A stretch of DNA of 41,064 nt from Mollicutes bacterium (lineage in GTDB: Bacteria > Bacillota_I > Bacilli_A > RFN20 > CAG-826). The stretch lies in the NCBI GenBank assembly GCA_022780025.1, contig JALEXS010000076.1, forward strand, positions 1 through 41,064, given 5' to 3'. The notes under the pieces were generated by a model. That model did no database searches. It saw only the letters and a list, made by a program, of their open reading frames with translations, and was not told the DNA's origin. Positions 16,583 to 25,879 of this stretch are shown piece by piece. Positions within the stretch are counted from its first letter, which is position 1. Every line of letters starts with the position of its first letter. A program made the position numbers and the translations under genes.

Positions 16583-19195
16583 TTAAAAAACCTTGCTAAA
16601 GCTAATTGTTTTTTCTAAATTTGTATAATTTGAATATAAAGAAATTACAAATAAATTATTTTTTTCATCTACTTTATTTATCTTTATTTTATTAATTTTT
16701 GGAGTAAGTGTTCCATTATCTTTAACCGTTCCATTTCCATAATTATACATGTCTAAATAAGTACCACTTGTTAATCTATATGTTCCAGAAATATTATGAC
16801 CTTCATATGTTATTTCAAATTTACCATTATAAGGATTTATAGCAGTTTTACTGAAGATAATTTTTTCATTTTCACTACTTATAAATTCTCCATTTAAATA
16901 AATGTCTTGAGCGTAATTTGTATATTCAATTGATTCATATTCGCTCTTATTAAAGTTTATAGAAACATTCTTTATAGCTTTATTATTTAAATGATCAAAA
17001 CCAACTTCAGCTTGGAATTTTTTGACGTATGTATTTTCTCCGCTTAAAGATAACACATTATTATTTAATATAACATTAAATGTAATGTCCAAATTCTTAT
17101 CATTAATCAAAGTGGCCGAGCCATCATTATTGATAATAATTTTAGATACCCAATTTGGAGAATACGATGTATCAAAATAAGATCCTGCAATATTAATAAA
17201 ATCAGCATTTTCCTTTATTTCAAAAGTTTTAATAATCGATAAGTTAGAATCATTTAAAGAAGTAATTTTAATTCTTCCAACTCCTTCTTTAAGAAATTTT
17301 AGTGACAATAAAGAACCTGTTTCATTGTTTTCTAGTTTAGTAAGACTTATATAATCTGTATCTAAAACATCAACTTTAACACCTTGTTTAGTCTTACTTG
17401 GTTCTAAATTTATATTAAAATTATAGGTCTTTCCTGAATAATAATTATCAACATATTTCTCATCTTTTATTGTTATTGATTTAGCTACTGGATAGTCAAT
17501 TATTACTTTAATTTTACATTCAACGTTATTATAAGAATTACCGATTGTTAAAATAGTTCCTTCTTTATTTGGATTAAACGCTTCATAAACATTATTTAAT
17601 TGTCTAATATATTTTTCATCATAATTTTTTATATAAAAATTATTCTTATCTAATGATGTAGTTGGAGATAATGATAAGTTAATATCACTTATAGAGAATG
17701 TGTCGCCTGCATCTAATAATAAATCAAATCCATCAATTTTATTTGCAAAATAAATATCTTCTTTTAATAAGAAATTATTTTCGTCATTAGTAGTTTTAAC
17801 TCCTTCTTTTATATCAATATTAGTTAAAATATTGCTTAATTCAGAAGCACCTTCTTTTATAGTATAAGTGTTTTTACTCTCATCAAAAATTACATCTTCA
17901 ATGTTATATTCAATTTTATTCATTTCTGATGATAATAAATTTAAATTTTCATCAAGTTTTAAGTTTAATTTATATGAAAAAGCCTTATTCAAAGAACTTG
18001 ATGTATAATATTCAAAATTTGTTAATGTTATATCTAATGCATCACTATAATTATTTAAATATTTGATCTCATAAGTTAATCTATTTTTAAAATCAGTTAG
18101 ACTATCCTTATTTTGATTTACATAAGAGCCTTTATAAATTTCTTTAATCGTACTTGATAAAAATAAATTAGTGTTATCATTGACATTATTTATGATATCT
18201 TTCGCTTTTGAAATACTAATACCTTCTTCTTTACTATCATCAGTAATAATCTTTTGAGCATTAGCATAAGACTTTGTAGGATCTTTTTCACTAACATAAA
18301 TTTTATTAAGTTGTTTAGAAGTTAAATATGTATCATAAATGTCTTTTTTATTATTAGTTAAATCTTCAACAACTTCAGTAACTTCATTTTCAAATCTATC
18401 AATTTTTATATTGGTATTTGTAATAATACCATCATTAATATTCTTTTGTTTTATTATTGAACCGATTGAATTGGCTAAATAATTTGTAGATAAATTATCA
18501 ATAATATTAATCATTTCATCTTCATTTATATCAAGAGAATTAACTTTAATTTCATTTTTTAATTCGAGTTTTAAAGGCTTTTTGTTTAAAAAATCGACTT
18601 TTAAATCAAACGTTCCTTTTGTTAAGTTCTTAATATTACCTTCTATTTCATTAAAATATTTAGAAGTATTATCGTCTAAATATAGATCGTCATAATCTAA
18701 TTTATCTTCATCTAACTTTATATAAAATTGATCATTAAACGGTATAAATACATCATTTAAATAATAAGTAAAATCAGATTCATTGTAATTCAATTTAATG
18801 CCTTCACTATATTTTAAAGAATATAATTTAGCTTCTTTATATGAAGAACTTACTTTATTAAAATAAACTTCAATATTGTTATATATCAAAATATTAACAT
18901 TATAAATTCCTTCATTTAATGCATAAAAAGAATTTAAATCTTCGTTTAATATTGACTTTTTTGACTCATTATCAAAAGAATCATAACTTATTTTAGTTGG
19001 TCCTTCTATTTTAAAAGTGTCGCCTCTTTTTAAGATTAAATTTAAACATTCATATTGTTTATTGGAACGTTTATTAAACTTAATTTTTTTATTAGTACCT
19101 GAAAAAGTACCATAAATATAATAAAAATTATTAGAATTATTACTACATCCTGATAATAAAATTGCTAATGCTGGTAGGATAAATATTTTTCTCAT
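16583..19195 (-). CDS. Large surface lipoprotein with an Ig-like segment
   Basis: 870 residues. The signal peptide MRKIFILPALAILLSGC has a clear lipobox with lipidated C17, so the protein is held on the outer face of the membrane. Most of it is unrecognised, Asn/Lys/Asp/Ile-rich and beta-strand-like. Residues about 570-660 (IDYPVAKSITI... with GVGRIKITS) resemble a bacterial Ig-like (Big_2) fold, and the C-terminal 150 residues could form a small beta-barrel (SGTYRLTSGTYLDMYNYG). No catalytic motif. It is divergent from the three plus-strand lipoproteins, which suggests a shared surface function. The start has no good ribosome binding site and the -10 is only 11 bases away. Confidence 0.8.
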   Translation of the reverse strand: MRKIFILPALAILLSGCSNNSNNFYYIYGTFSGTNKKIKFNKRSNKQYECLNLILKRGDTFKIEGPTKISYDSFDNESKKSILNEDLNSFYALNEGIYNVNILIYNNIEVYFNKVSSSYKEAKLYSLKYSEGIKLNYNESDFTYYLNDVFIPFNDQFYIKLDEDKLDYDDLYLDDNTSKYFNEIEGNIKNLTKGTFDLKVDFLNKKPLKLELKNEIKVNSLDINEDEMINIIDNLSTNYLANSIGSIIKQKNINDGIITNTNIKIDRFENEVTEVVEDLTNNKKDIYDTYLTSKQLNKIYVSEKDPTKSYANAQKIITDDSKEEGISISKAKDIINNVNDNTNLFLSSTIKEIYKGSYVNQNKDSLTDFKNRLTYEIKYLNNYSDALDITLTNFEYYTSSSLNKAFSYKLNLKLDENLNLLSSEMNKIEYNIEDVIFDESKNTYTIKEGASELSNILTNIDIKEGVKTTNDENNFLLKEDIYFANKIDGFDLLLDAGDTFSISDINLSLSPTTSLDKNNFYIKNYDEKYIRQLNNVYEAFNPNKEGTILTIGNSYNNVECKIKVIIDYPVAKSITIKDEKYVDNYYSGKTYNFNINLEPSKTKQGVKVDVLDTDYISLTKLENNETGSLLSLKFLKEGVGRIKITSLNDSNLSIIKTFEIKENADFINIAGSYFDTSYSPNWVSKIIINNDGSATLINDKNLDITFNVILNNNVLSLSGENTYVKKFQAEVGFDHLNNKAIKNVSINFNKSEYESIEYTNYAQDIYLNGEFISSENEKIIFSKTAINPYNGKFEITYEGHNISGTYRLTSGTYLDMYNYGNGTVKDNGTLTPKINKIKINKVDEKNNLFVISLYSNYTNLEKTISFSKVF

Positions 19196-19206
19196 ATCAC
19201 TTAAAT

Positions 19207-19212
19207 ATTATA
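19207..19212 (-). promoter_or_regulatory. -10 box very close to the 870-residue lipoprotein start
   Basis: Perfect TATAAT on the minus strand with 11 bases to the ATG, so the 5' leader would be about five bases, too short for a Shine-Dalgarno site. No convincing -35 is seen. Confidence 0.5.
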
Positions 19213-19305
19213 TATTCATCATATTTTTTTGCATTATTTTTTATTTTTAATAAAAAAATTGTTTTCTTTTATTTTATAGCATTTAAAATATACGCGAGGG
19301 AAAAT

Positions 19306-20649
19306 ATGAAGATATCAAAATACGCACTTTGCTTAGCCCCATTTCTAATTCTATCTTCTTGTGGGAAAGTAAATGATGATAATAACGAAGAAGGAACATA
19401 TACAAAATTAACAAACGCAATATCTAAATTAGATAACTTTACTGCAAAAGGTACTTTAGGAATAAAAAATATTGAAAGTTCTAGTTCTAGTTCATCTTCT
19501 ACTGAAGAAACTTACGAAACTAAAATAGAAATTTCTAAAGATTCTTATTATTATGAAGAAAAAAATGAATTAACTAGTGAAACTATAGTTCAAGAATCGT
19601 ATTACAAAGATAAAGATGGCTATTTAAGTCAAGATCAGTTAGATTACACAACTAATAAAGTTTATACCACTTCATATAAAGCTGAATATGATAAGCAAAT
19701 GAAGAATAACTTTACTAATCTTAAAGTTAAAAATTTAAAAGGAATTAAAGGACAACCAAATTGGTACGAATTATATAATTTAAATGAACTTGGTTTTTCC
19801 AGTTTTGATATATCTTATTTTTTAACAGGTTACGGTTATTTAAGTGGTGGTGAAGAAAAATTAAGCTGTTCTCAATTTGCTTTACATTTTGATGGGGAAT
19901 TTTTTGATCAATTTCAAATTCTATTAGAGTATACAAGTGAAGAAAGCGAAGGATCAGTTTATGCTTATCAATATCAATTTAAACTTCAATTATCCAAATT
20001 CCAAACAACTACTCCTAGTAAAATTAAAGCATATAAAGATGATGAAAATAGTGTTAAGCTAACAGCAGCTTTAACCGAACTTCAAAGTCATAATTCCTAT
20101 CAAGTAATTATTGATAATAAAACCGAAACTACTAATTATTATTACGATTTAAATAATAAAATTATTTATAGTGATTTTGTTAATTCATATACTTCTCAAA
20201 ATGTCAATTTTTATGTAGCTTATAAAGAAATAAATAACAAATTAATGATGTATTATGTAAATATAGATACACATGAAGTTTTCAAAGAATTTGATTTTAA
20301 TACATATTTTGGTACTTCTAATATTACATTTAATTATTTGCCTTTGATGTTTAATGGTGTAAATGGTGCTTGCTATAAATATGAAGGTAATAATAAATAT
20401 AATACTTATTATCAAACATATGATTACATTTTAGCTTGTTTAATTCCAAGTGATGAAGGCGGATTAACAAGTTCTAGTAAAGATAATTTCTCTTTATATT
20501 TAGATGATAATAATAAATTTGATCATATTGAATTAACCACTACTTCATCTACAGATTCTGGATCTTTATCAAATACTATAACAACAATTAAATATGATAA
20601 TTTCGATAAAGTTATAATTCCAGATTATATATTAAAATTAGGAGAATAA
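19306..20649 (+). CDS. Surface lipoprotein of unknown function with a poly-serine linker
   Basis: 447 residues with signal peptide and lipobox ILSSC (C19). A run of eight serines (58-65) follows a short helical stretch, then a repetitive beta-rich body with many Tyr/Asn/Lys residues (for example YYYDLNNKIIYSDF). The fold resembles LolA/LppX-like lipoprotein carriers in general appearance (alternating strands, DKDGYLSQ), but I do not recognise a family. First gene of a three-lipoprotein plus-strand operon; binding site GCGAGGGAAAAT. The next gene starts 6 bases after its stop. Confidence 0.8.
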   Translation: MKISKYALCLAPFLILSSCGKVNDDNNEEGTYTKLTNAISKLDNFTAKGTLGIKNIESSSSSSSSTEETYETKIEISKDSYYYEEKNELTSETIVQESYYKDKDGYLSQDQLDYTTNKVYTTSYKAEYDKQMKNNFTNLKVKNLKGIKGQPNWYELYNLNELGFSSFDISYFLTGYGYLSGGEEKLSCSQFALHFDGEFFDQFQILLEYTSEESEGSVYAYQYQFKLQLSKFQTTTPSKIKAYKDDENSVKLTAALTELQSHNSYQVIIDNKTETTNYYYDLNNKIIYSDFVNSYTSQNVNFYVAYKEINNKLMMYYVNIDTHEVFKEFDFNTYFGTSNITFNYLPLMFNGVNGACYKYEGNNKYNTYYQTYDYILACLIPSDEGGLTSSSKDNFSLYLDDNNKFDHIELTTTSSTDSGSLSNTITTIKYDNFDKVIIPDYILKLGE

Positions 20650-20655
20650 ATTATT

Positions 20656-22275
20656 ATGAATAAAAAAGTTTTATCATTATTTTCGTTGTGTTTATTGAGT
20701 AGTTTTATAACTTCATGTAATAAAGAAACATATACCAAAACTCAATATACAGACGGTCTTCAATTCGAACTTAACGAGAAAAAAGATGGTTATATACTAA
20801 CTGAAAATTTATCTAACGAAGAAGAAATAATTATTCCTGAATTATATAAAGGAAAACCTGTAAGAGAAATTGCTGATGAAGTTTTTATTTATAGTGAAAT
20901 TAAATCAGTTGAACTTCCAAAAAGTTTAAGAAAAATAGGTAAAAAAGCATTCTTTAACGCAACTGGCCTTACAAAACTTGAAATTCCAAATGGTGTTACT
21001 ACTATTGAAAATGAAGCATTCTTTTTAAATACTTCATTAAAAGAAATTGATATTCCATCTTCAGTTTCTTATATAGGAGAGAATGCATTTTCTCATGAAA
21101 CTTCATTAGTAAAATTTGTTGTTGATGAGAAAAATAAAACATATACTTCATTAAATAATGTTTTATATAATAAAGATTATTCAACTTTAATTAATTATCC
21201 ATTAGGAAGTAAAAATACTACGTATGATATCAATAAAGCTACAAAAACGATTAGTAGTTATGCTTTTTATGGATGTTCTAATTTAACTTCTATTACAATT
21301 CCTAATAGTGTTGAAACAATTGAATATCGTGGATTAGCAGCTTTAAGTTCTCTAACTACTATAACAATAGATTTAGATGAAAGTAATTTAAAAACAATTG
21401 GTGAATATGCTTTCAGTGAAAATTCTTCTTTAACAAGTTTTAAACTTCCAAATAAAGTTGAAGCTCTTGGTGAATATGCTTTTTATAAAGATCGTTCTTT
21501 AACTTCTTTTTCGTTTAATAATAATGAAAATATTAAAGAGATACCTAGATGTTTGTTCCATTCTTGTGCTGGTCTTACTACTCTTATTTTACCTAGCAAT
21601 TTAACATCGATAGGTGATAAAGTATTTTATTCTTGTTCACAACTTAAAAAATTAAGTATTCCTACTACTGTAACTAATATAGGAAGTTATGCTTTTTATG
21701 GAAATCATTCAATAACTAGCATTGAAATTCCTGAATCAATTAAAACTATTAAAGAAGGCTGCTTTTCAAGTTGTATTTCATTATCTAAATTTAATTTTCA
21801 TAAAAATTTAGAAGTAATCGAAGACAAAGCTTTCTTAGGATGTTCTGCTTTTACTTCTTTAGACTTATCTAAAACAAAAATTAATAGTATAGGTGCTAGT
21901 GCTTTTTATGGATTAACATCAATAACATCAATAGAATTTCCAACAACTTTAAAAAATATTGGTGAAAAGGGATTTGATGGTGGTACTATTGCTAAAATAA
22001 AAAATTTAGAATTACCTGAAGGATTAGAAACTATTGGTGCATATGCATTCAATAATTATCAAGTCCTTAATAGTGTTTATCTTCCAAAAACTATAAAAAC
22101 TATAGGTGATTATATCTTTTTATCAGCTGGTTTTGATCAAAAATTAAGTTTTAAAATATATACTCCTTTATCAGAAATGCCAACTGGAGTTAGCAAAAAT
22201 TGGGTTAGACCAGAAATTTTAGAAAGAGTTCAATTTAACACTACTTTAGATCAATATCATACTTTAATAGGATAA
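20656..22275 (+). CDS. BspA-type leucine-rich repeat lipoprotein
   Basis: 539 residues. Lipobox FITSC gives lipidated C21. From about residue 55 to 510 there is an almost unbroken series of LRR_5/BspA repeats of about 23 residues with the pattern IGxxAFxxCxxLTSxxIPxSVxx, for example YAFYGCSNLTSITIPNSVETI. Such proteins are surface adhesins or binding proteins in gut and oral bacteria; the ligand here is unknown. Its ribosome binding site (AGGAGA) lies in the last codons of the upstream gene, so the genes are translated from one mRNA. Near 130-165 the series is broken by a NNVLYNKDYSTLINYP insert typical of this family. Confidence 0.9.
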   Translation: MNKKVLSLFSLCLLSSFITSCNKETYTKTQYTDGLQFELNEKKDGYILTENLSNEEEIIIPELYKGKPVREIADEVFIYSEIKSVELPKSLRKIGKKAFFNATGLTKLEIPNGVTTIENEAFFLNTSLKEIDIPSSVSYIGENAFSHETSLVKFVVDEKNKTYTSLNNVLYNKDYSTLINYPLGSKNTTYDINKATKTISSYAFYGCSNLTSITIPNSVETIEYRGLAALSSLTTITIDLDESNLKTIGEYAFSENSSLTSFKLPNKVEALGEYAFYKDRSLTSFSFNNNENIKEIPRCLFHSCAGLTTLILPSNLTSIGDKVFYSCSQLKKLSIPTTVTNIGSYAFYGNHSITSIEIPESIKTIKEGCFSSCISLSKFNFHKNLEVIEDKAFLGCSAFTSLDLSKTKINSIGASAFYGLTSITSIEFPTTLKNIGEKGFDGGTIAKIKNLELPEGLETIGAYAFNNYQVLNSVYLPKTIKTIGDYIFLSAGFDQKLSFKIYTPLSEMPTGVSKNWVRPEILERVQFNTTLDQYHTLIG

Positions 22276-22278
22276 TAT

Positions 22279-23868
22279 ATGAAAGCTAAGTTTATTTTAA
22301 CGACATTAATACTTTGCAATTTTAGCTTAGTCAGTTGTAATAATACTCCAAGTCAAAAATATTCTATTTCAATTGACAATACTTATTTAGGAATTAATGA
22401 ATATTTACAAATCCATGTTTTTATCAATAACAATGAAATAACAAATTATAATCTTTTTACTTTTGAAAGTTCAAATAGTGATATTGCTACAGTTTCAAAA
22501 GCAGGCATTATAAAAGGGATTAGCTTAGGAAATGTAACTATCAAAGTTTTCTTAAAAGGTACTAATAAAGAATTAAGTACATTAGATTTAACTGTTGGCG
22601 AATCATTAAACGTTCAACAAGTTTTTAATCGTTTTAAAAAAGCTAATAATTACACAATTTCTTATGAAGGAAGTCTTATTTTAGATGAAAAAATTGAATT
22701 TAAAAACATCGAGAAAATAACAAAAAATAATTATTATTTTTCTACAAATTCTGAAAAAATATTCAGAAACTACGGGGTTTCTACTTCAAATTCAACAGTT
22801 TTTGAATATACAATTAAAGATAGTAAAATTGTAAATCCGACATATAATCGTAGAGATTTTACAACTTTAAATAAGTTTATTTATACATTCCAAGAAAGTG
22901 GAAATTATTATGATAATTTAGCATTAACAAAAGACAACAAATATAATCTAACTAATACAAAAGATACAGATTTATTTAATAAATTATTATTTCAAAACAT
23001 TTTGGAAGATAAGCAATCTTTAATTCAATTTATGTTAAATAATTCTTCATCAACTATATCATTAGAAATTTTGAATAGCGAGGAATTTAATCTATCTATT
23101 AGTTTCAATGATTCTAATTATGTTACAATGAAATTTCATAATTTAAATAATACATCTATTGACGAATTTAAAACATTTAATTATCAAGATATAAATTATT
23201 CTGATCCATATCAAGATATTCAAAATATAGATAATTATATATCTAATTATAACTATTCTTATGATTTAGGTGGGACAGTTACATCAGATAATAAAAACAT
23301 TCAAATAGGAACTATCAATTATACTTCTAATTATATTTACTATAATTATTCAGATGAATATCTAACTAAATTAAGAAAAGAAAATAAAGATAGTTATCGA
23401 CACGGTTTTATTAACTTAAAGGATGGTGTATATAAATTCAATATAGATGATTCTGATAATATTAAAATATTAGATAAGTATATTACTGATAATAATGATA
23501 CATTCAATAAATATTATGATTTTATTTTAACGCCAACATATGTCTATAATTATCTAAAAAATTTAAATAAATTATATTCATTTATTAATTATGATAGCGG
23601 TATGCTCACTTCTTTTAATGAATATTGTTCCTTATCTAAAGAAGCAATTACATTAGCTAGTGAAATTAATACTGAAGCTAGTGATTATAGTGTTGAATCT
23701 CTTGGTATTGCTTTTGGAATAAATTATTCAGGTGAAGAAATAAAAATAGCTTATTCACCATTAGTTAGTTTTAATGGAATAGCAATTCCTTCAAAATATA
23801 AAACTTATTATAATTTTAATAAATCTAACGTCGAAACACTCGATACTTATTTAAATTCAGTAAAATAA
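22279..23868 (+). CDS. Surface lipoprotein with N-terminal Ig-like (Big_2) domain
   Basis: 529 residues, lipobox SLVSC (C20). Residues about 27-108 form a Big_2-type Ig-like domain, recognisable by SSNSDIATVSKAGIIKGIS and the final VTIKVFLKGT strand. The rest is an Asn/Tyr/Asp-rich beta body without a recognised family; part of it echoes the 447-residue lipoprotein (paired YYNYS and FNKYYDF strands), so the two may be distant relatives. Third gene of the plus-strand lipoprotein operon, starting 3 bases after the LRR gene. Followed by a strong terminator. Confidence 0.8.
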   Translation: MKAKFILTTLILCNFSLVSCNNTPSQKYSISIDNTYLGINEYLQIHVFINNNEITNYNLFTFESSNSDIATVSKAGIIKGISLGNVTIKVFLKGTNKELSTLDLTVGESLNVQQVFNRFKKANNYTISYEGSLILDEKIEFKNIEKITKNNYYFSTNSEKIFRNYGVSTSNSTVFEYTIKDSKIVNPTYNRRDFTTLNKFIYTFQESGNYYDNLALTKDNKYNLTNTKDTDLFNKLLFQNILEDKQSLIQFMLNNSSSTISLEILNSEEFNLSISFNDSNYVTMKFHNLNNTSIDEFKTFNYQDINYSDPYQDIQNIDNYISNYNYSYDLGGTVTSDNKNIQIGTINYTSNYIYYNYSDEYLTKLRKENKDSYRHGFINLKDGVYKFNIDDSDNIKILDKYITDNNDTFNKYYDFILTPTYVYNYLKNLNKLYSFINYDSGMLTSFNEYCSLSKEAITLASEINTEASDYSVESLGIAFGINYSGEEIKIAYSPLVSFNGIAIPSKYKTYYNFNKSNVETLDTYLNSVK

Positions 23869-23922
23869 AAACTAGAAATTATAACGATTTCCTCTTTAGA
23901 AGTTGTTATATTTCTAGTTTTT
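23867..23922 (+). terminator. Bidirectional terminator after the lipoprotein operon
   Basis: AAAAACTAGAAATTATAAC (23867-23885) pairs with GTTATATTTCTAGTTTTT (23905-23922) with one bulged base. The right arm ends in a T run and the left arm gives one on the minus strand, so it also ends the SPFH/NfeD transcript. Confidence 0.85.
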
Positions 23923-23929
23923 TAATTAA

Positions 23930-24865
23930 TTATTTTTTAACTATTTCGCTAACACTAGACACGATAGAAGCTAAATTTGTAAGATCGCTAGGAATAATTA
24001 ATTTAGTAGCTTGTCCTTCAGCTACTTTTCCTAAAGCTTCATAAGATTTTAGTTTTAATACAGCTTCATCTACTCCTGCTCTTTTTAAAGCTTCTAAACC
24101 TTGAGCTTCAGCTTCACGAACTTTAATAATACCTTGTGCTTCTGCTTCTTTTACAGCGACGATTGCAGCAGCATCACCTTCAGCATTTTTAATTTTCTTT
24201 TGCTTTTCAGCTTCAGCATTTAAAATGGCACTTTCTTTATTACCTTCAGCGATTAAAATGGCACTTTGCTTTTCACCTTCAGCTAATAAGATTTTTTCTC
24301 TTTTTTCTCTTTCAGCACGCATTTGACGTTCCATTGCATCGCGGATATCTTTAGGAGGTAAAATATTTTTTAACTCAACACGATTAACTTTAATTCCCCA
24401 AGGATCAGTTGCTTCGTCTAAAATAGCTCTCATTTTAACGTTTATAACATCTCTACTTGTTAAAGTTTCATCTAAATCTAATTCGCCAATAATGTTTCTT
24501 AATGTTGTTGAACTTAAAAATTCAATAGCACTAATAGGATTTTCTACTCCATAAGCATATAATTTTGGATCTGTAACTTGATAAAATACGATAGTATCGA
24601 TTTGCATAGTTACATTATCTTTTGTAATAACAGGTTGTGGATCAAAATCTTTAACTTGTTCTTTTAATGAAACAACTTCAGCTACTCTATCAATAAAAGG
24701 AATAAGCATATGTACGCCAACACCCCAAGTTTTGACATAGCCACCAAATCTTTCAATAATATATTTATTAGTTTGTTTAACAATTCTAATGTTAGAAATA
24801 ATAACTAATAAAATAATAAATAAAAATACACCAAATACGATTAAGATAATTGCCCATGGCTCCAT
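23930..24865 (-). CDS. SPFH/band 7 (stomatin-like) membrane scaffold protein
   Basis: 311 residues. An N-terminal membrane anchor (about 5-27) precedes the SPFH domain (RFGGYVKTWGVGVHMLIPFIDRV and TMQIDTIVFYQVTDPKLYAYG are classical) to about residue 190. Then comes an Ala/Glu/Lys-rich coiled coil (about 170-250) with repeated AEGxKxSAILIAEG units, and a short C-terminal hydrophobic stretch. Stomatin-like proteins form ring oligomers in membrane microdomains. The gene is downstream of nfeD, the usual SPFH partner, with an AGGAGG site; 19 bases separate them. Confidence 0.95.
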   Translation of the reverse strand: MEPWAIILIVFGVFLFIILLVIISNIRIVKQTNKYIIERFGGYVKTWGVGVHMLIPFIDRVAEVVSLKEQVKDFDPQPVITKDNVTMQIDTIVFYQVTDPKLYAYGVENPISAIEFLSSTTLRNIIGELDLDETLTSRDVINVKMRAILDEATDPWGIKVNRVELKNILPPKDIRDAMERQMRAEREKREKILLAEGEKQSAILIAEGNKESAILNAEAEKQKKIKNAEGDAAAIVAVKEAEAQGIIKVREAEAQGLEALKRAGVDEAVLKLKSYEALGKVAEGQATKLIIPSDLTNLASIVSSVSEIVKK

Positions 24866-24884
24866 ACTTTTTTTCCTCCTTATT

Positions 24885-25355
24885 TTAATCTATTTTCTTA
24901 ACAATAATTTTATTACCGTTAATTGCAACAATTTTTATAACTTCACCTTCATTAATTTCTATTGTTGGTTCAGATGACACTGCAGTCCAAGTTACACCAT
25001 TAATTATAATCTCACCGTTATTTAATTCCGAGATTTTTTTAACTACTTTTGCTTTTTTTCCAATTAATTCTTCGATATTAGATTTTGTCTCTTTTCTAGT
25101 CAACAATTTTGCTGTGAGAGGTCTTAAGCATAATAATAAAAGTGCACTTATTAAAACGAAAGCAATTATTTCACCCCAATATGGAATTCCAGGTATCCAA
25201 GATAAGATAAAAGCTATAAATGCAGCACCTGCAAACCATACAGACACTAATTCGACAGTTAAAATCTCAACTAAAATAGCAATGATAAAGATTCCTAGCC
25301 AAACAAAAATCATATAATTTTCAACTGTCCAAGTGCTAGTTAATAAACTTATCAT
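24885..25355 (-). CDS. NfeD family membrane protein
   Basis: 156 residues: two to three membrane segments in 14-80 (IFVWLGIFIIAILVEIL and the following hydrophobic hairpin), then a soluble OB-fold domain (about 95-155, beginning IGKKAKVVKKI and ending INGNKIIVKKID). This is the short NfeD1b form without the ClpP-like protease domain. NfeD and SPFH proteins are nearly always encoded together, as here, and interact in membrane microdomains. Good AGGAGG binding site; it begins 1 base after the upstream small gene. Confidence 0.92.
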   Translation of the reverse strand: MISLLTSTWTVENYMIFVWLGIFIIAILVEILTVELVSVWFAGAAFIAFILSWIPGIPYWGEIIAFVLISALLLLCLRPLTAKLLTRKETKSNIEELIGKKAKVVKKISELNNGEIIINGVTWTAVSSEPTIEINEGEVIKIVAINGNKIIVKKID

Positions 25356-25356
25356 A

Positions 25357-25725
25357 TTATATAACCTCCTTATCTAGATCAATTATAATAATGTCGTTTT
25401 TTTCATCATATGTTGTAGTGAATTTTTTATCATTAATATTAAAATGATAATTTTCAAGCAAGTCACTAATTAATCCTTTATTTGTAATTCTACCATAGGA
25501 CTTATTTATACTTATTTTATAAACAGTGCCTTCATCGACAGCCCCAATATCAACAGTTTCATTACTAAGTGGTTGCACCACTATCTTTTTAAGATTACTA
25601 TCAACGCCAATTCTAACATAATTGGATTTGAAATATTGAAGTAATGCCATATTAAAAGTTATGCAATTGTTTTGAAAGGATGCAAATCCTAATTTATTTT
25701 TATGATTTAACCATTCAATTTTCAT
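25357..25725 (-). CDS. Small protein of unknown function at the head of the NfeD-SPFH operon
   Basis: 122 residues, no signal peptide or membrane segment, beta-rich (VRIGVDSNLKKIVVQPL, KFTTTYDEKNDIIIIDL). I do not recognise a family. It is preceded by AATAGGAGAAT, a good binding site, and its stop is one base from the nfeD start, so it is almost certainly co-translated with nfeD and SPFH. A role as a cytosolic partner of the SPFH/NfeD complex is an inference from position only. Confidence 0.8.
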   Translation of the reverse strand: MKIEWLNHKNKLGFASFQNNCITFNMALLQYFKSNYVRIGVDSNLKKIVVQPLSNETVDIGAVDEGTVYKISINKSYGRITNKGLISDLLENYHFNINDKKFTTTYDEKNDIIIIDLDKEVI

Positions 25726-25772
25726 TTTTTTATTCTCCTATTAATAATCTACTATATACATTTTATTTTGTC

Positions 25773-25842
25773 TATTATTTTTAATTATTTTTTATTATTT
25801 TTAAATATTTTTAATTTTTTATTATTTTTCTCTATTATTTTT
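25773..25842. repeat. Four copies of TATTATTTTT in a low-complexity divergent intergenic region
   Basis: The 10-mer occurs at 25773, 25793, 25820 and 25833. The whole 25741-25860 stretch is almost pure A/T. It lies between the divergent 122-residue and XRE genes and may give curved DNA near both promoters. It is not a regular tandem array and may simply reflect base composition. Confidence 0.45.
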
Positions 25843-25850
25843 ATTTTAAA

Positions 25851-25874
25851 TATAATAAAATAGGTTTAAGGAGA
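25851..25874 (+). promoter_or_regulatory. -10 box and ribosome binding site of the XRE gene
   Basis: TATAAT (25851-25856) on the plus strand with only a weak -35 (TTCTCT 17 bases upstream), then AAGGAG before the ATG at 25880. Confidence 0.5.
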
Positions 25875-25879
25875 TACAT

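Noticed and set aside
25741-25860. CRISPR array or iteron origin in the TATTATTTTT region
   Set aside because: Copies are irregularly spaced, only ten bases long and of the background composition; no cas or rep gene is near.
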